Assembly: GCF_000423625.1 (NCBI RefSeq)
Contig: NZ_AUII01000003.1
Span: 124,001 to 188,000, forward strand
Direction: 5' to 3'
Source: Pseudonocardia asaccharolytica DSM 44247 = NBRC 16224
Lineage (GTDB): Bacteria > Actinomycetota > Actinomycetes > Mycobacteriales > Pseudonocardiaceae
DNA length: 64,000 bases
Part shown: one piece after another, positions 53,219 through 62,333 of the stretch
Layout of the letters: each line of letters opens with the position of its first letter
Numbering within the stretch: position 1 is the first letter of the stretch
The notes under the pieces: generated by a model
Told to the model about the DNA's origin: nothing
Database searches by the model: none
Seen by the model: the letters and a program-made list of their open reading frames with translations, nothing else
Translations under genes and position numbers: made by a program

Positions 53219-53935
53219 ATGCCTGAGTGCTACACCCCGATGCCCACCGACTGGAGCCGCGCGCTCGCCGTCGTCGCCCATCCGGACGACCTCGAATACG
53301 GCGGGTCCGGGGCGATCGCGCGCTGGACGGCCGAGGGACGCAGTGTCGCCTACCTGTTGGCCACCCGCGGGGAGGCGGGCATCGACACGTTGCCACCGGA
53401 GAAATGCGGTCCGCTGCGGGAGGCGGAGCAGCGGGCCGCCGCCGCGGAGGTCGGGGTCTCGGTGGTGGAGTTCCTCGACCATCCCGACGGCCTGGTTGAG
53501 TACGGCGTGCCGCTGCGTCGCGATATCGCCGAGGCGATCCGGCGGCACCGCCCGGAGCTCGTGGTGACCAGCAACCATCGGGAGCGCTGGCCGGGCGGCG
53601 GGCTCAACATGGCAGACCATCGCGCGGTCGGGCTCGCCACCCTCGACGCGGTGCGGGACGCCGCCAACCGGTGGCTGTTTCCCGACGCCGGTGAACCGTG
53701 GGACGGCGTGCGCTGGGTGGCGATCGCGGCGTCTCCGCTGGCCGGTCATGCCGTCGACATCACCGCGATGTTCGACCGCGCGGTGGCCTCCCTGCGGGCG
53801 CATCAGGCCTACCTCGCCGGACTGAGGGGCGCGATGGCCGATCCCGAGGCGTTCCTGCGCCCGGTGGCGGAGGCCGTCGGGGCCGGGCTACCCGGCGCCG
53901 AACTGGGCGTGGCGTTCGAACTGATCGACCTGTAG
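53219..53935 (+). CDS. PIG-L/LmbE family deacetylase
   Basis: A 238-aa protein. The zinc motif AHPDDLEYG lies at residues 20-28 and the later histidine in MADHRAVG. The family removes acetyl groups from N-acetylglucosamine derivatives, for example MshB in mycothiol and Mca in mycothiol conjugates. Which it is here is not clear. ATG 53219 has a strong GGAGGAG site; the GTG upstream (53186) is not needed. It is divergent from the ABC-F gene and ends just before palindrome copy 3. Confidence 0.88.
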   Translation: MPECYTPMPTDWSRALAVVAHPDDLEYGGSGAIARWTAEGRSVAYLLATRGEAGIDTLPPEKCGPLREAEQRAAAAEVGVSVVEFLDHPDGLVEYGVPLRRDIAEAIRRHRPELVVTSNHRERWPGGGLNMADHRAVGLATLDAVRDAANRWLFPDAGEPWDGVRWVAIAASPLAGHAVDITAMFDRAVASLRAHQAYLAGLRGAMADPEAFLRPVAEAVGAGLPGAELGVAFELIDL

Positions 53936-53945
53936 ACGAGGCCCT

Positions 53946-53985
53946 GTGAGTGCGTAACAGTGTTAGAACACTGTTACGCACTCAC
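53946..53985. terminator. 40-bp perfect palindrome, copy 3
   Basis: Identical core to copies 1 and 2, with CCCT/AGGG as added pairs. It begins 10 bp after the deacetylase stop and ends 9 bp before the -10 element of menD. Confidence 0.75.
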
Positions 53986-53994
53986 AGGGGGTCA

Positions 53995-54000
53995 TAGGCT
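53995..54000 (+). promoter_or_regulatory. -10 element (TAGGCT) of menD
   Basis: TAGGCT lies 6 nt before GTG 54007, directly after palindrome copy 3. This is the same arrangement as at hemB. Confidence 0.55.
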
Positions 54001-54006
54001 GCGGGA

Positions 54007-55677
54007 GTGAATCCCTCGACGGCGCAGGCCACGGTGATCGTCGACGAGCTGGTGCGGACCGGCGTCACCGACGCGGTGCTGTGCCCCGGCTCGCGCAACG
54101 CCCCGCTGGCCTTCGCACTGCACGCCGCCGATGCCGCCGGACGGTTGCGGCTGCACATGCGGATCGACGAGCGCGCCGGCGGGTTCCTCGCGCTCGGCCT
54201 GGCACTGCGCTCGGGACGACCGGTGCCGGTGTGCACGACGTCGGGCACCGCGGTGGCGAACCTGCACCCGGCGGTGCTGGAGGCGGCGCACGCCCACGTG
54301 CCGCTGATCGCGCTCACCGCCGACCGTCCGCCGCAGCTGATCGGGGCCGGTGCCAGTCAGACGATCACGCAGCCCGGGATCTTCGGCTCCGCCGTCCGGC
54401 TGGCCGCGACCACCGCCGTCGCGACCCGTGCCACCGGTGAGCAGGCCCACTGGCGGTCGGTGGTCGACCGCGTCGTCGCGGCCGCCACGGGTGCGGTCGG
54501 CGGTCCGCCGGGCCCCGTGCACCTCAACGCGCCGTTCGCCGAGCCGCTCGTGCCGGACGGGACGGCGGGCTGGCCGGAGGCCCTCGAGGGCCGACCCGAC
54601 GGCGGTCCATGGACGGCCGCCGTCCCGGGACGACGCAGCGCCCCCGCGCTCCCGCTCGACCCCGGCGCCGCGACGCTGGTGATCGCCGGGCACGGGGCGC
54701 CCCCCGGGCTCGACCTCGGCGGCGCCCCGTTGATCGCCGAGCCGTCCTCGGGCTACTGGGCCGACGGGTTGCGCGCGGGCCCGTGGCTGCTGGGCGCGCC
54801 GGCCGCGGCGCCGCTGCGTCCGGCCCAGGTGGTGGTGCTCGGACGGCCGACGCTGCACCGTCCGGTCCAGCGCCTGCTGGCCGATCCGGCGGTCGCGGTG
54901 TACGCGGTCGACGACCCGGCGGGCGCGCCGTGGACCGACGTCGCCGCGACCGTGCGGGCGACGGGCTCGCTGCCCGCGCTCCGCCCGCCCCGGGAGTGGA
55001 TCGGCCGCTGGCACGCCGCCGATGCCGCCGCGGCGGCCGCCCTCGACACCGCGCTCGACGGCGCGGCGGCGCCGGGCGGGCCGCGGCTGGCCCGCGCGCT
55101 GCTCGCGAGCCTGCCCGGCGGGTCGGTGCTGGTGCTCGGTTCGTCGAACCCGATCCGCGACGTCGCGCTCGCCGCCGTCCCCCGCGCCGGGGTCCGGCTG
55201 CTGTCCAACCGCGGGGTGGCGGGCATCGACGGCGTGGTGTCGACGGCCGTCGGGGTGGCGCTCGCCGGTCCCGGCCGGGCCTACGCGCTGCTCGGCGATC
55301 TCACGCTGCTGCACGATACGACCGGGCTGGTGATCGGGCCCGGCGAACCCCGGCCCGATCTCACCCTCATCGTGCTCAACGACCGGGGCGGCGGCATCTT
55401 CAGCCTGCTCGAACAGGGCGCGCCCGAGCATGCGGGCGCCTTCGAACGGGTCTTCGGCACCCCGCACGCGGTCGACCTCGCGGCGCTGTGTGCCGCGACA
55501 GGCGTCGCCCATACCGACCTCGCCGACCTCGCCGACCTGCCTGCCGCGGTCGCGCCGGGGCCCGGACTGCGCATGGTGGAGGTCCGCGCCGACCGCGCCG
55601 CCTTGCGGCCGGGACACGCCGCGTTGCGGGCGGCGGTCGACGCGGCGGTCGGACGCGTCGTCGCCGCGGCGGCTTGA
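54007..55677 (+). CDS. menD: SEPHCHC synthase MenD
   Basis: A 556-aa thiamine-diphosphate enzyme joining 2-oxoglutarate to isochorismate, the first committed menaquinone step. CPGSRNAPLAFAL near the start, the catalytic Glu region HMRIDERAGGFLALG, TSGTAVANLHPAVLEA, LTADRPPQLIGAGASQTI, and ThDP/Mg site pieces LLGDLTLLHDT and VLNDRGGGIFSLLEQG are seen. The length is normal. It has its own leaderless promoter. A small membrane-protein gene follows as in mycobacteria (Rv0555-Rv0556 order), and the isochorismate synthase gene comes after that on the other strand. Confidence 0.95.
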   Translation: MNPSTAQATVIVDELVRTGVTDAVLCPGSRNAPLAFALHAADAAGRLRLHMRIDERAGGFLALGLALRSGRPVPVCTTSGTAVANLHPAVLEAAHAHVPLIALTADRPPQLIGAGASQTITQPGIFGSAVRLAATTAVATRATGEQAHWRSVVDRVVAAATGAVGGPPGPVHLNAPFAEPLVPDGTAGWPEALEGRPDGGPWTAAVPGRRSAPALPLDPGAATLVIAGHGAPPGLDLGGAPLIAEPSSGYWADGLRAGPWLLGAPAAAPLRPAQVVVLGRPTLHRPVQRLLADPAVAVYAVDDPAGAPWTDVAATVRATGSLPALRPPREWIGRWHAADAAAAAALDTALDGAAAPGGPRLARALLASLPGGSVLVLGSSNPIRDVALAAVPRAGVRLLSNRGVAGIDGVVSTAVGVALAGPGRAYALLGDLTLLHDTTGLVIGPGEPRPDLTLIVLNDRGGGIFSLLEQGAPEHAGAFERVFGTPHAVDLAALCAATGVAHTDLADLADLPAAVAPGPGLRMVEVRADRAALRPGHAALRAAVDAAVGRVVAAAA

Positions 55678-55767
55678 GCGACGGAGCCTGAGCGAGGGGG
55701 GCCGGATAGGGAGGATCATCTTCCGGTTCAATCAGGATCGCTACGGGAACGGGACGGGAGGTGCGCC

Positions 55768-56244
55768 GTGCGGGTTTCGGCCGGCAACGTTCGGGCGCAG
55801 CTGCCGTTCGCACTGATCGGGATCGCGTGCGTGATCGCCGGCGGGCTGGTGGCCGCGGTGACCGCCTCGGCCCCTTCCCAGCAGGCGTCGTGGGCGTCGG
55901 CTTACCTGGTGCTGGTCGGGGGTGTCGCGCAGGTCGGGTTGGGGATCGGTCAGGCGGTCTTCGCCCCGGGGACATCGACGCGGCTCGTCGCGGCACAGGT
56001 GATCGGCTGGAACGGTGGCAACGCCGCGGTGCTGCTGGGGACGCTGCTGGGCATCCTCGCGCTCGTCGACGTCGGCGGCGGGCTGCTGGTGGTGACGTTG
56101 GCCCTGTTCGTGCACAGCGTGCGGGGCGCCGCACCGCGGCGGACCGGCCTGGACCGATGGCTGCTGCGCGGCTACCGGCTGCTGGTGCTCATCGTGCTGG
56201 TGAGCGTCCCCGTCGGGCTGCTGCTCGCCCGGCTGCGGTCTTGA
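55768..56244 (+). CDS. Four-helix membrane protein downstream of menD
   Basis: A 158-aa protein with four hydrophobic segments (QLPFALIGIACVIAGGLVAA, SAYLVLVGGVAQVGLGIGQ, VLLGTLLGILALVDVGGGLL, YRLLVLIVLVSVPVGLLLA). GTG 55768 follows GGAGG. It holds the same place after menD as a conserved membrane protein in mycobacteria (Rv0556). The function is unknown. It is convergent with the isochorismate synthase gene, 12 bp between the stops. Confidence 0.75.
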   Translation: MRVSAGNVRAQLPFALIGIACVIAGGLVAAVTASAPSQQASWASAYLVLVGGVAQVGLGIGQAVFAPGTSTRLVAAQVIGWNGGNAAVLLGTLLGILALVDVGGGLLVVTLALFVHSVRGAAPRRTGLDRWLLRGYRLLVLIVLVSVPVGLLLARLRS

Positions 56245-56256
56245 CAGCGCGCACCG

Positions 56257-57501
56257 TCAGCCCTGGTCCGCCGCCTCCAGCGCCTCCCGCACCGCGAGGA
56301 GCTTGGCGGCGGCCTCGCGAACCTCGGTGTCGGGGTCGGAGTCGGCGACGATGCCGCAGCCCGCGAACAGCCGCGCGGTGCAGCCGTCGAGCTGGGCGCA
56401 GCGCAGCGCGATGCCCAGCTCCCCGTCGCCGGCGGCGTCGACCCAGCCGACCGGCCCGGCGTAGCGGCCCCGGTCCATGCCCTCCAGCTCGGCGATCAGC
56501 GAAACGGCCAGGTCGCGGGGGGTGCCACCGACGGCGGCCGTCGGGTGCACCGCCTCGGCCAGCTGTAACAGCGTGGCGGGGGAGGTCGCGTCGAGTCTGC
56601 CGCTGACGTCGCTGGCCAGGTGCGAGACGTTGTGCAGGGTGAGGGTCGAGGGCGCCTGCGGCGCGACCAGCTCGGTGCAGTACCGGCGCAGCGCATCGGT
56701 CAGCGAGTCGACGGCGAGGGCGTGCTCCCAGCGGTCCTTGGCGGAGGTGAGCAGGGCATCGTCGAGATCGGCGTCCTCACCGGGCCAGATCGTGCCGGCC
56801 AGCACCCGCGACGACACGACGTCGCCGCTGCGGCGCAGCAGCAGTTCCGGGGTGGCACCCACCAGCCCGTCGACGGCGAATGCCCAGCACGTCGGGTACC
56901 GCCGGGCCAGCCCGCCGAGCAGGAACCGGGCGTCGAGCGGCCGCTCGCCGACGGCCAGCAGGTCGTGCGCCAGCGCGGCCTTCTCCAGTTCGCCCGCGCG
57001 CATCCGGCGCACCGCCTCGGCGACCGCGCCGCGGTAGCGGTCGACCGGGAGCAGCCCGTCGCCGTAGCGCAGGGTGCCGCTGGGCCGCACCGGGATGACC
57101 GAGCGCACCGGGGGCGGGGCGTCGCCCGCGCCGAACTCGGTGATCCAGGCCTGTCCGGCGCGTCGGCCGACCACGACCCTGGGCACCACCAGCACCGACC
57201 CGAGGGAGCGGTCGCTGAAGGTGAAGCTCGCGAACGCGACCGCCCCGGTCCCGGGCCGCCCCACCTCGTCGAGGACCTCGAGCCGGTCGGTGAAGGCGCG
57301 CCACCATTCGTCGGCCGCGGCGAACCGGTGCGGGCCCGCGGCGGTGAAGCGGGCGACCTCGCCCCACCCCACGAGACCGTCGGATCCGCGGACCCACGAG
57401 AGCGGGCCGCGGTCGTCGGGGAGCAGGTCGAGCAGCCGGCCCGGGTCCTCCACCTCGCGCGTCCGCACGCGCAGCCCAGCCGGCAGCGGGGCTATGGTCA
57501 C
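56257..57501 (-). CDS. menF: Isochorismate synthase (MenF/EntC type)
   Basis: A 414-aa chorismate-utilising enzyme. The second half has the family core: LEKAALAHDLL, AFAVDGLVGATPELLLRRSG, VLAGTIWPGED, HPTAAVGGTPRDLAVSLIAE, GRYAGPVGWVDAAGDGELGI and RLFAGCGIVADSDPDTEVRE. It makes isochorismate from chorismate for MenD, whose gene lies just beyond. A salicylate or siderophore role is possible for this family, but the position argues for menaquinone. GTG 57501 is 7 nt after TACCCT, so leaderless. Confidence 0.92.
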   Translation of the reverse strand: MTIAPLPAGLRVRTREVEDPGRLLDLLPDDRGPLSWVRGSDGLVGWGEVARFTAAGPHRFAAADEWWRAFTDRLEVLDEVGRPGTGAVAFASFTFSDRSLGSVLVVPRVVVGRRAGQAWITEFGAGDAPPPVRSVIPVRPSGTLRYGDGLLPVDRYRGAVAEAVRRMRAGELEKAALAHDLLAVGERPLDARFLLGGLARRYPTCWAFAVDGLVGATPELLLRRSGDVVSSRVLAGTIWPGEDADLDDALLTSAKDRWEHALAVDSLTDALRRYCTELVAPQAPSTLTLHNVSHLASDVSGRLDATSPATLLQLAEAVHPTAAVGGTPRDLAVSLIAELEGMDRGRYAGPVGWVDAAGDGELGIALRCAQLDGCTARLFAGCGIVADSDPDTEVREAAAKLLAVREALEAADQG

Positions 57502-57508
57502 GATCCCG

Positions 57509-57514
57509 AGGGTA
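57509..57514 (-). promoter_or_regulatory. -10 element (TACCCT) of menF
   Basis: TACCCT on the minus strand lies 7 nt before GTG 57501, a leaderless arrangement. Confidence 0.5.
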
Positions 57515-57570
57515 GGGAACCGTGCGCAGGCGCGCGCGTTCGGCCCGGTGGGCGCGGATCACATCATCGC

Positions 57571-57576
57571 TACACT
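57571..57576 (+). promoter_or_regulatory. -10 element (TACACT) of the DUF3592-like gene
   Basis: TACACT is 8 nt before GTG 57585. Together with the menF -10 this makes a compact divergent promoter pair. Confidence 0.5.
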
Positions 57577-57584
57577 CGCCTGCC

Positions 57585-58103
57585 GTGACCAGCAGCGCCA
57601 ACGAGCTGATCGACGAGGTCGCGGGGTCGGCCCGGACTGCTCTGCGGATCCTGCGCTACCGGCTCCCGGAGCTCGTCGTGGGGCTCGCGGTGCTGATCGC
57701 GGTGCTTGCCGGGCTGGCGCTGGTCGGTTCCGCGCTCGACGATCGTTCGATCGATGCCCGCCGCGTCGTCACCACGGCCGAGGTGCTGGAGGGGTCGAGC
57801 TTCAGCCGCACCCTGGTGCGGTTCTCGCTGCCGAACGGGCAGGCCGTGGTGCCTGAGCGCGGGGTGCTGCACCCGCGCGGGGTGAGCGTCGGGGAGACGA
57901 TCCTCGTCGAGTACGACGCGGCCGAACCGGAGCTGGTCCGGGTCGCGGGCCGCGGCACGGTCGACGGCCTGGGGACGGCCGGGGCCGGCGTGCTCGGGGT
58001 GTGGGCGGTGCTGGGGCCTGTGGCGTTCTGGCTGCGGCGCCGCCGCACCGAACAGGAGCGGCTCGCTCAGCGCGACGGCGTCGGCGCCGGTTCCGCGGGC
58101 TGA
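57585..58103 (+). CDS. DUF3592-like two-helix membrane protein
   Basis: A 172-aa protein with a first helix (LPELVVGLAVLIAVLAGLAL), an outside domain of about 80 residues (ARRVVTTAEVLEG, TLVRFSLPNGQAVVP, GVSVGETILVEYDAAEPELV) and a second helix (AGVLGVWAVLGPVAFWLRR). The outside part is of the DUF3592 type. Its 3' end overlaps the convergent EamA gene by 37 bp. The function is unknown. Confidence 0.72.
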   Translation: MTSSANELIDEVAGSARTALRILRYRLPELVVGLAVLIAVLAGLALVGSALDDRSIDARRVVTTAEVLEGSSFSRTLVRFSLPNGQAVVPERGVLHPRGVSVGETILVEYDAAEPELVRVAGRGTVDGLGTAGAGVLGVWAVLGPVAFWLRRRRTEQERLAQRDGVGAGSAG

Positions 58104-59104
58104 GTCACCCGGCCGCCCGCGGCCAGCGCCACCCCGATGACGGTGGCCGCCATCCCGGCCAGCACGATCCAGCCCAGCTGCTCGCCGAACAGCCCGAAGG
58201 CCATCACCGCCGTGATCCCGGGGACCAGGTAGAAGTAGCTGGTCACCTGCGATGCCGCGCCCCGGCGCAGCATGAGGAACAGCAGCGAGATCCCGCCGCC
58301 GGTGAGCACGAGGATCGACCAGGCGAGGGCTCCGGCCAGCTCGAGGGTCCACGTCACCCGGAACGACTCGAACGCGACGACGAACGGTGCGGTCACCACG
58401 ATGGACGCGGCGAACTGCACGACCTGGCCGGTGCGCAGGTCGAACTCCGGGCAGAACCGTTTCTGGTAGAGGGTCCCGGCGGTGATCGCGACGAGCGCCA
58501 GTGTGGTCAGCCCGACGGTGAGTACCGACAGCCCGTTGGTGGTCAGCTTGGCCGAGACGACCAGCGTCACGCCGAGAAAGCCGAGCACCAGCCCGGTCGC
58601 CCGGCGCGCGCCCATCGGCTCGCCGAGCAGCCACCCGACGACCGCGGTGAGCACCGGCTGCAGGTTCACCACCAGCGCCGCCACCCCGGCGGGCATCCCG
58701 GCCGCGATCGCCGCCCACACCCCGCCGAGGTAGCCGGCCTGGATCCCGATGCCGGCAACGGCCAGATGCCCGGCCTGTCGCCACCGTGGCCACGTCGCCC
58801 GCGCGACCAGCGCGAGGCTGCCCATCAGGACGACCACGCCGGTGTAGCGCAGCAGCAGGAAGCTCAGCGGCTCGGCGTAGGGCGCGGCGTACTTCGCGAC
58901 GACGAACCCGGACGCCCAGATGAGGACGAACAGGAACGGTGTGGCCCGGACGGCGAGGGAGCCGGGTGCCGTGGGTCTCGTGGAGGTCGTCGATGCCGGG
59001 GCGATGGGTCGACCGTAGGCGAGCGAGGGCGGGGTCCGCGAGACCCGGTGCCATCGAGGGTTCGCGGCGATGCGCGTAGCGTTCCGGGCCGGGACGGCGG
59101 GCAA
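58067..59104 (-). CDS. EamA family (DMT superfamily) transporter
   Basis: A membrane protein with ten helices in two EamA repeats: [20 protein letters not shown] begins the first and [20 protein letters not shown], then [19 protein letters not shown], lie in the second. It probably exports a metabolite or amino acid. The start is unclear. TTG 59104 is given here, but the part before about 59000 has no transporter look. A TACGGT element sits just before an ATC at 59005, which could be a leaderless non-standard start. TTG 59179 would overlap menG. Confidence 0.8.
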   Translation of the reverse strand: MPAVPARNATRIAANPRWHRVSRTPPSLAYGRPIAPASTTSTRPTAPGSLAVRATPFLFVLIWASGFVVAKYAAPYAEPLSFLLLRYTGVVVLMGSLALVARATWPRWRQAGHLAVAGIGIQAGYLGGVWAAIAAGMPAGVAALVVNLQPVLTAVVGWLLGEPMGARRATGLVLGFLGVTLVVSAKLTTNGLSVLTVGLTTLALVAITAGTLYQKRFCPEFDLRTGQVVQFAASIVVTAPFVVAFESFRVTWTLELAGALAWSILVLTGGGISLLFLMLRRGAASQVTSYFYLVPGITAVMAFGLFGEQLGWIVLAGMAATVIGVALAAGGRVTQPAEPAPTPSR

Positions 59105-59156
59105 CCGCAGCGCAGCGACCCGCCGGCCGGCCCCGATGACGAGTGCGAGGAGACCA

Positions 59157-59846
59157 GTGAGCCGGGCCGATCTCGACAAGGATCCCGACGACGTCGCCGC
59201 GATGTTCGACGGCGTCGCGCGGCGCTACGACCTCACCAACACCGTGCTCACCGGTGGCCAGGACCGGCGCTGGCGGGCGCTGACCCGCGAGGCGTTGCGG
59301 TTGCGCCCCGGCGAGCGGGTGCTCGACCTGGCCGCGGGAACCGCGGTTTCGACGGTCGCGCTGGCCCGTTCCGGCGCCTGGTGCGTCGCCGCCGACTTCT
59401 CACTGGGGATGCTGCGGGCCGGGCGCCGGCGCGATGTCCCGAAGGTCGCGGCCGACGCGCTGCACCTGCCGTTCTGTGACGGCGCCTTCGACGCGGTGAC
59501 GATCGCGTTCGGGCTGCGCAACGTCGCCGACCCGGATCTGGCGCTCGCGGAGCTCGCCAGGGTCACCCGTCCCGGTGGCCGGCTCGTCGTCTGCGAGTTC
59601 GGGACGCCGACCTGGGCGCCGTTCCGGGCCGTCTACCACGACGTCGTGCTGGGCCACCTGCTGCCGGAGGTCGCGCGGCGGGTCTCGTCCAACCCGGAGG
59701 CCTACACCTATCTCTCCGAGTCGATCCGGGACTGGCCTGCCCAGCCCGAGCTCGCCGAGCGGATCGCGAAGGCGGGCTGGACCGACGTCGCCTGGCGCAA
59801 TCTCACCGGTGGCGCCGTCGCGCTGCACCGCGCCCGCCGGCCCTGA
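59157..59846 (+). CDS. menG: Demethylmenaquinone methyltransferase MenG (UbiE)
   Basis: A 229-aa SAM-dependent methyltransferase that finishes menaquinone. The order of motifs is [20 protein letters not shown] near the start, the SAM loop [56 protein letters not shown], and [23 protein letters not shown] 59157 has GAGGAG 7 nt upstream. It precedes the prenyl-reductase-like gene, in the order also known in mycobacteria (Rv0558 region). Confidence 0.94.
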   Translation: MSRADLDKDPDDVAAMFDGVARRYDLTNTVLTGGQDRRWRALTREALRLRPGERVLDLAAGTAVSTVALARSGAWCVAADFSLGMLRAGRRRDVPKVAADALHLPFCDGAFDAVTIAFGLRNVADPDLALAELARVTRPGGRLVVCEFGTPTWAPFRAVYHDVVLGHLLPEVARRVSSNPEAYTYLSESIRDWPAQPELAERIAKAGWTDVAWRNLTGGAVALHRARRP

Positions 59847-59940
59847 TGCCCCGTCCGCACCGGTCCGCGGGCCGGATGTCACCTCGATCCACCTACCGGA
59901 CGCGCACGTTGGGAACGCGCGTCCTAGACTCGGCGGTGAC

Positions 59941-59960
59941 TTCGTGAATCTGTTCACAAG
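59941..59960 (+). promoter_or_regulatory. Candidate Rex operator before the prenyl reductase/nuo block
   Basis: TTCGTGAATCTGTTCACAAG: a perfect GTGAA / TTCAC inverted repeat with 4-nt centre, close to the Streptomyces Rex site. It lies 10 bp downstream of a TAGACT -10 element (59925-59930), where a bound repressor would block transcription, and just before the AAGGAG ribosome site. Confidence 0.6.
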
Positions 59961-59967
59961 GAGCCGA

Positions 59968-61284
59968 ATGGCCGCGCCCGAACCCACCACCGGCGCCGGG
60001 ACCCGACGCCCGGACGCCGACGCCGATGTGATTGTCGTCGGGGCGGGCCCCGCGGGCTCGACCGCCGCGACCTACCTCGCCCGCGCGGGGCTCGACGTCC
60101 TGCTTCTGGAGAAGACGACGTTCCCGCGCCCCAAGGTCTGCGGCGACGGTTTCACCCCGCGCGGGATGAAGCAGCTGATCGACCTCGGCATCGACTGCTC
60201 CGAGCAGAACGGCTGGCTGCACAACAGGGGTCTGCGGGTGCTCGGCGGCGGGGTGAGCCTCGAACTGGAGTGGCCGACGCTTGCGAGCTTCCCCGACTAC
60301 GGGGCGGTCCGTCCGCGCCAGGACTTCGACGAGCTCCTCGCCCGCAACGCGGTGAAGGCGGGTGCGCGGCTGCACGAGGACACGTCGGTCACCGAGGCGA
60401 TGATCGAGGAGCGAACCGGCCGGGTCATGGGCGTCGCCGGATACGTCGGCAAGGGCAAGGACCGCAGCCCGGTCAGCTTCCGTGCGCCGCTCACCCTGGC
60501 CTGCGACGGCGTTTCGGCGCGGGTGGCGCTGTCGCTGGGCATCGCCAAGCGCGACGACCGCCCGATGGGTGTCGCGGTGCGCCGCTACTACACCAGTCCG
60601 CGCACGAACGACGACTTCCTCGAGTCCCACCTCGAGCTGTGGGACCGCTCGGATCCGGCCAGCCCGAAGCTGCTTCCCGGCTACGGCTGGATCTTCGGGA
60701 TGGGTGACGGCACGTCGAACGTCGGGCTCGGCATCCTGTCCACCAGCCGCGCGTTCGGCTCGACCGACTACCGCGCCCTGCTCAAGTCGTGGCTGGACGG
60801 GACGCCACAGGAATGGGGCTACCGCGACGAGAACGCGGTCGGCCCGGTCGGGGGCGCCGCGCTGCCGATGGGATTCAACCGCATCCCGCACTACCGGCCG
60901 GGCCTGCTGCTCGTCGGCGACGCCGGCGGGACGGTGAACCCCTTCAACGGCGAGGGCATCGCGTACGCGATGGAGTCGGCGCAGATCGCGGCGCGCTGCG
61001 CGGTCCAGGGGCTGGCCCGCTCGGGTGCCTCGCAGGAGGCGGCGCTGGCGGGGTATCCGGCGCAGCTGAGCCAGGCACTCGGTGGCTACTACCGGATCGG
61101 TAACGTTTTCTCGCGGCTCATCGGCAATCCGACGATCATGCGGCTGGCCACCCGGCACGGCCTGCCGCGCAAGACTCTGATGGCGTTCCTGCTCAAGTTG
61201 CTGGCGAACCTGTACGACCCGAAAGAAGGTGACGTGAGCGACCGGGTCATCGCCGCGATGACCCGGCTCGCACCGAGCGTGTAG
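59968..61284 (+). CDS. Geranylgeranyl reductase family flavoprotein
   Basis: A 438-aa FAD enzyme. The FAD-binding site VIVVGAGPAGSTAATYLARA is followed by TTFPRPKVCGDGFTPRGM, the family's signature, and RPGLLLVGDAGGTVNPFNGE with GIAYAMESAQIAARCAVQGL. It would saturate a double bond in an isoprenoid chain; menaquinone with a partly saturated tail, MK-9(H2)-type, is the usual target in actinobacteria (MenJ). ATG 59968 has AAGGAG at good spacing. nuoA starts 101 bp later on the same strand. The Rex-like site lies in its leader. Confidence 0.9.
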   Translation: MAAPEPTTGAGTRRPDADADVIVVGAGPAGSTAATYLARAGLDVLLLEKTTFPRPKVCGDGFTPRGMKQLIDLGIDCSEQNGWLHNRGLRVLGGGVSLELEWPTLASFPDYGAVRPRQDFDELLARNAVKAGARLHEDTSVTEAMIEERTGRVMGVAGYVGKGKDRSPVSFRAPLTLACDGVSARVALSLGIAKRDDRPMGVAVRRYYTSPRTNDDFLESHLELWDRSDPASPKLLPGYGWIFGMGDGTSNVGLGILSTSRAFGSTDYRALLKSWLDGTPQEWGYRDENAVGPVGGAALPMGFNRIPHYRPGLLLVGDAGGTVNPFNGEGIAYAMESAQIAARCAVQGLARSGASQEAALAGYPAQLSQALGGYYRIGNVFSRLIGNPTIMRLATRHGLPRKTLMAFLLKLLANLYDPKEGDVSDRVIAAMTRLAPSV

Positions 61285-61385
61285 TAAGGCTGTCCTGATC
61301 GCGCTGCGGCCGCCGCCCGCGCCTAGGGTCGGCCGCCGTATCGAATCCGAAGAACTGACCGCACTCACGACGAGGGTGTGCACGA

Positions 61386-61751
61386 ATGCTCGATCCGTAT
61401 CTCCCGCTGGTGCTGTTGTTCGCGCTGGCCGGCGCGTTCGCGCTGTTCTCCGTGACGGCGGCCCCCTATGTGGGGCCGCGGCGGTACAACCGCGCCAAGC
61501 TCGACTCCTATGAGTGCGGGATCGAGCCGTCGCCGCAGCCGGTCGTCGGAGCCGGTCGCATGCCGATCGCGTACTACCTGACGGCGATGTTGTTCATCCT
61601 CTTCGATATCGAGATGGTCTTCCTCTACCCGTTCGCGGTCAGCGCCGATCTGCTCGGCCTGTTCGGGCTGGTGGAGATCGTGCTGTTCATCGTCGCGGTC
61701 GGTTTCGCGTACGTCTATGTATGGCGGCGCGGCGGCCTGGACTGGAATTAG
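61386..61751 (+). CDS. nuoA: NADH-quinone oxidoreductase subunit A
   Basis: A 121-aa membrane subunit of complex I with three helices (LPLVLLFALAGAFALFSV, YYLTAMLFILFDIEMVFLYP, LVEIVLFIVAVGFAYVYVW). DSYECGIEP and the buried acidic residues of LFDIEMVFLYP are the family marks. It is the first gene of the nuo operon, with nuoB 12 bp downstream. In Streptomyces this operon is under Rex. Confidence 0.96.
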   Translation: MLDPYLPLVLLFALAGAFALFSVTAAPYVGPRRYNRAKLDSYECGIEPSPQPVVGAGRMPIAYYLTAMLFILFDIEMVFLYPFAVSADLLGLFGLVEIVLFIVAVGFAYVYVWRRGGLDWN

Positions 61752-61763
61752 GGGAGCACGCAG

Positions 61764-62333
61764 ATGGGCCTCGAAGAGCACCTGCCCAACGGCGTCCTGC
61801 TGACCAGCGTGGAGAAGCTAGTCAACTGGACCAGGAAGTCCTCGCTGTGGCCCGCCACCTTCGGGCTGGCGTGCTGCGCGATCGAGATGATGACGACGGG
61901 TGCGCCGCGGTACGACCTGGCGCGCTTCGGCATGGAGGTCTTCCGGGCCTCGCCGCGGCAGGCCGATCTGATGATCGTGGCAGGCCGGGTCAGCAACAAG
62001 ATGGCCCCGGTGCTGCGCCAGATCTACGACCAGATGCCCGAACCCAAATGGGTCCTCGCGATGGGCGTCTGCGCCTCCTCGGGCGGAATGTTCAACAACT
62101 ACGCGATCGTCCAGGGCGTTGATCACGTGGTTCCGGTCGATATGTACCTGCCGGGCTGTCCGCCGCGTCCGGAAATGCTGATGGACGCCATTCTCAAGCT
62201 CCACGCCAAGATCATGGACGAGCCGCTGGGTGCCAAGCGGGCCGCGGCGCTGGCGGCGAGCGGTCACAAGACCGAGCTCGTCCCGTCCTCGATCAAGTAC
62301 GCGCCGAAGAAGAAGACGGCGGAGATGAAGTAG
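61764..62333 (+). CDS. nuoB: NADH-quinone oxidoreductase subunit B
   Basis: A 189-aa subunit carrying Fe-S cluster N2, the last before quinone. All four cysteines are present: C37 and C38 ([10 protein letters not shown]), C103 ([11 protein letters not shown]) and C132 ([10 protein letters not shown]). The C-terminal about 40 residues are basic and variable. Its stop is directly followed by the nuoC ATG. Confidence 0.97.
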   Translation: MGLEEHLPNGVLLTSVEKLVNWTRKSSLWPATFGLACCAIEMMTTGAPRYDLARFGMEVFRASPRQADLMIVAGRVSNKMAPVLRQIYDQMPEPKWVLAMGVCASSGGMFNNYAIVQGVDHVVPVDMYLPGCPPRPEMLMDAILKLHAKIMDEPLGAKRAAALAASGHKTELVPSSIKYAPKKKTAEMK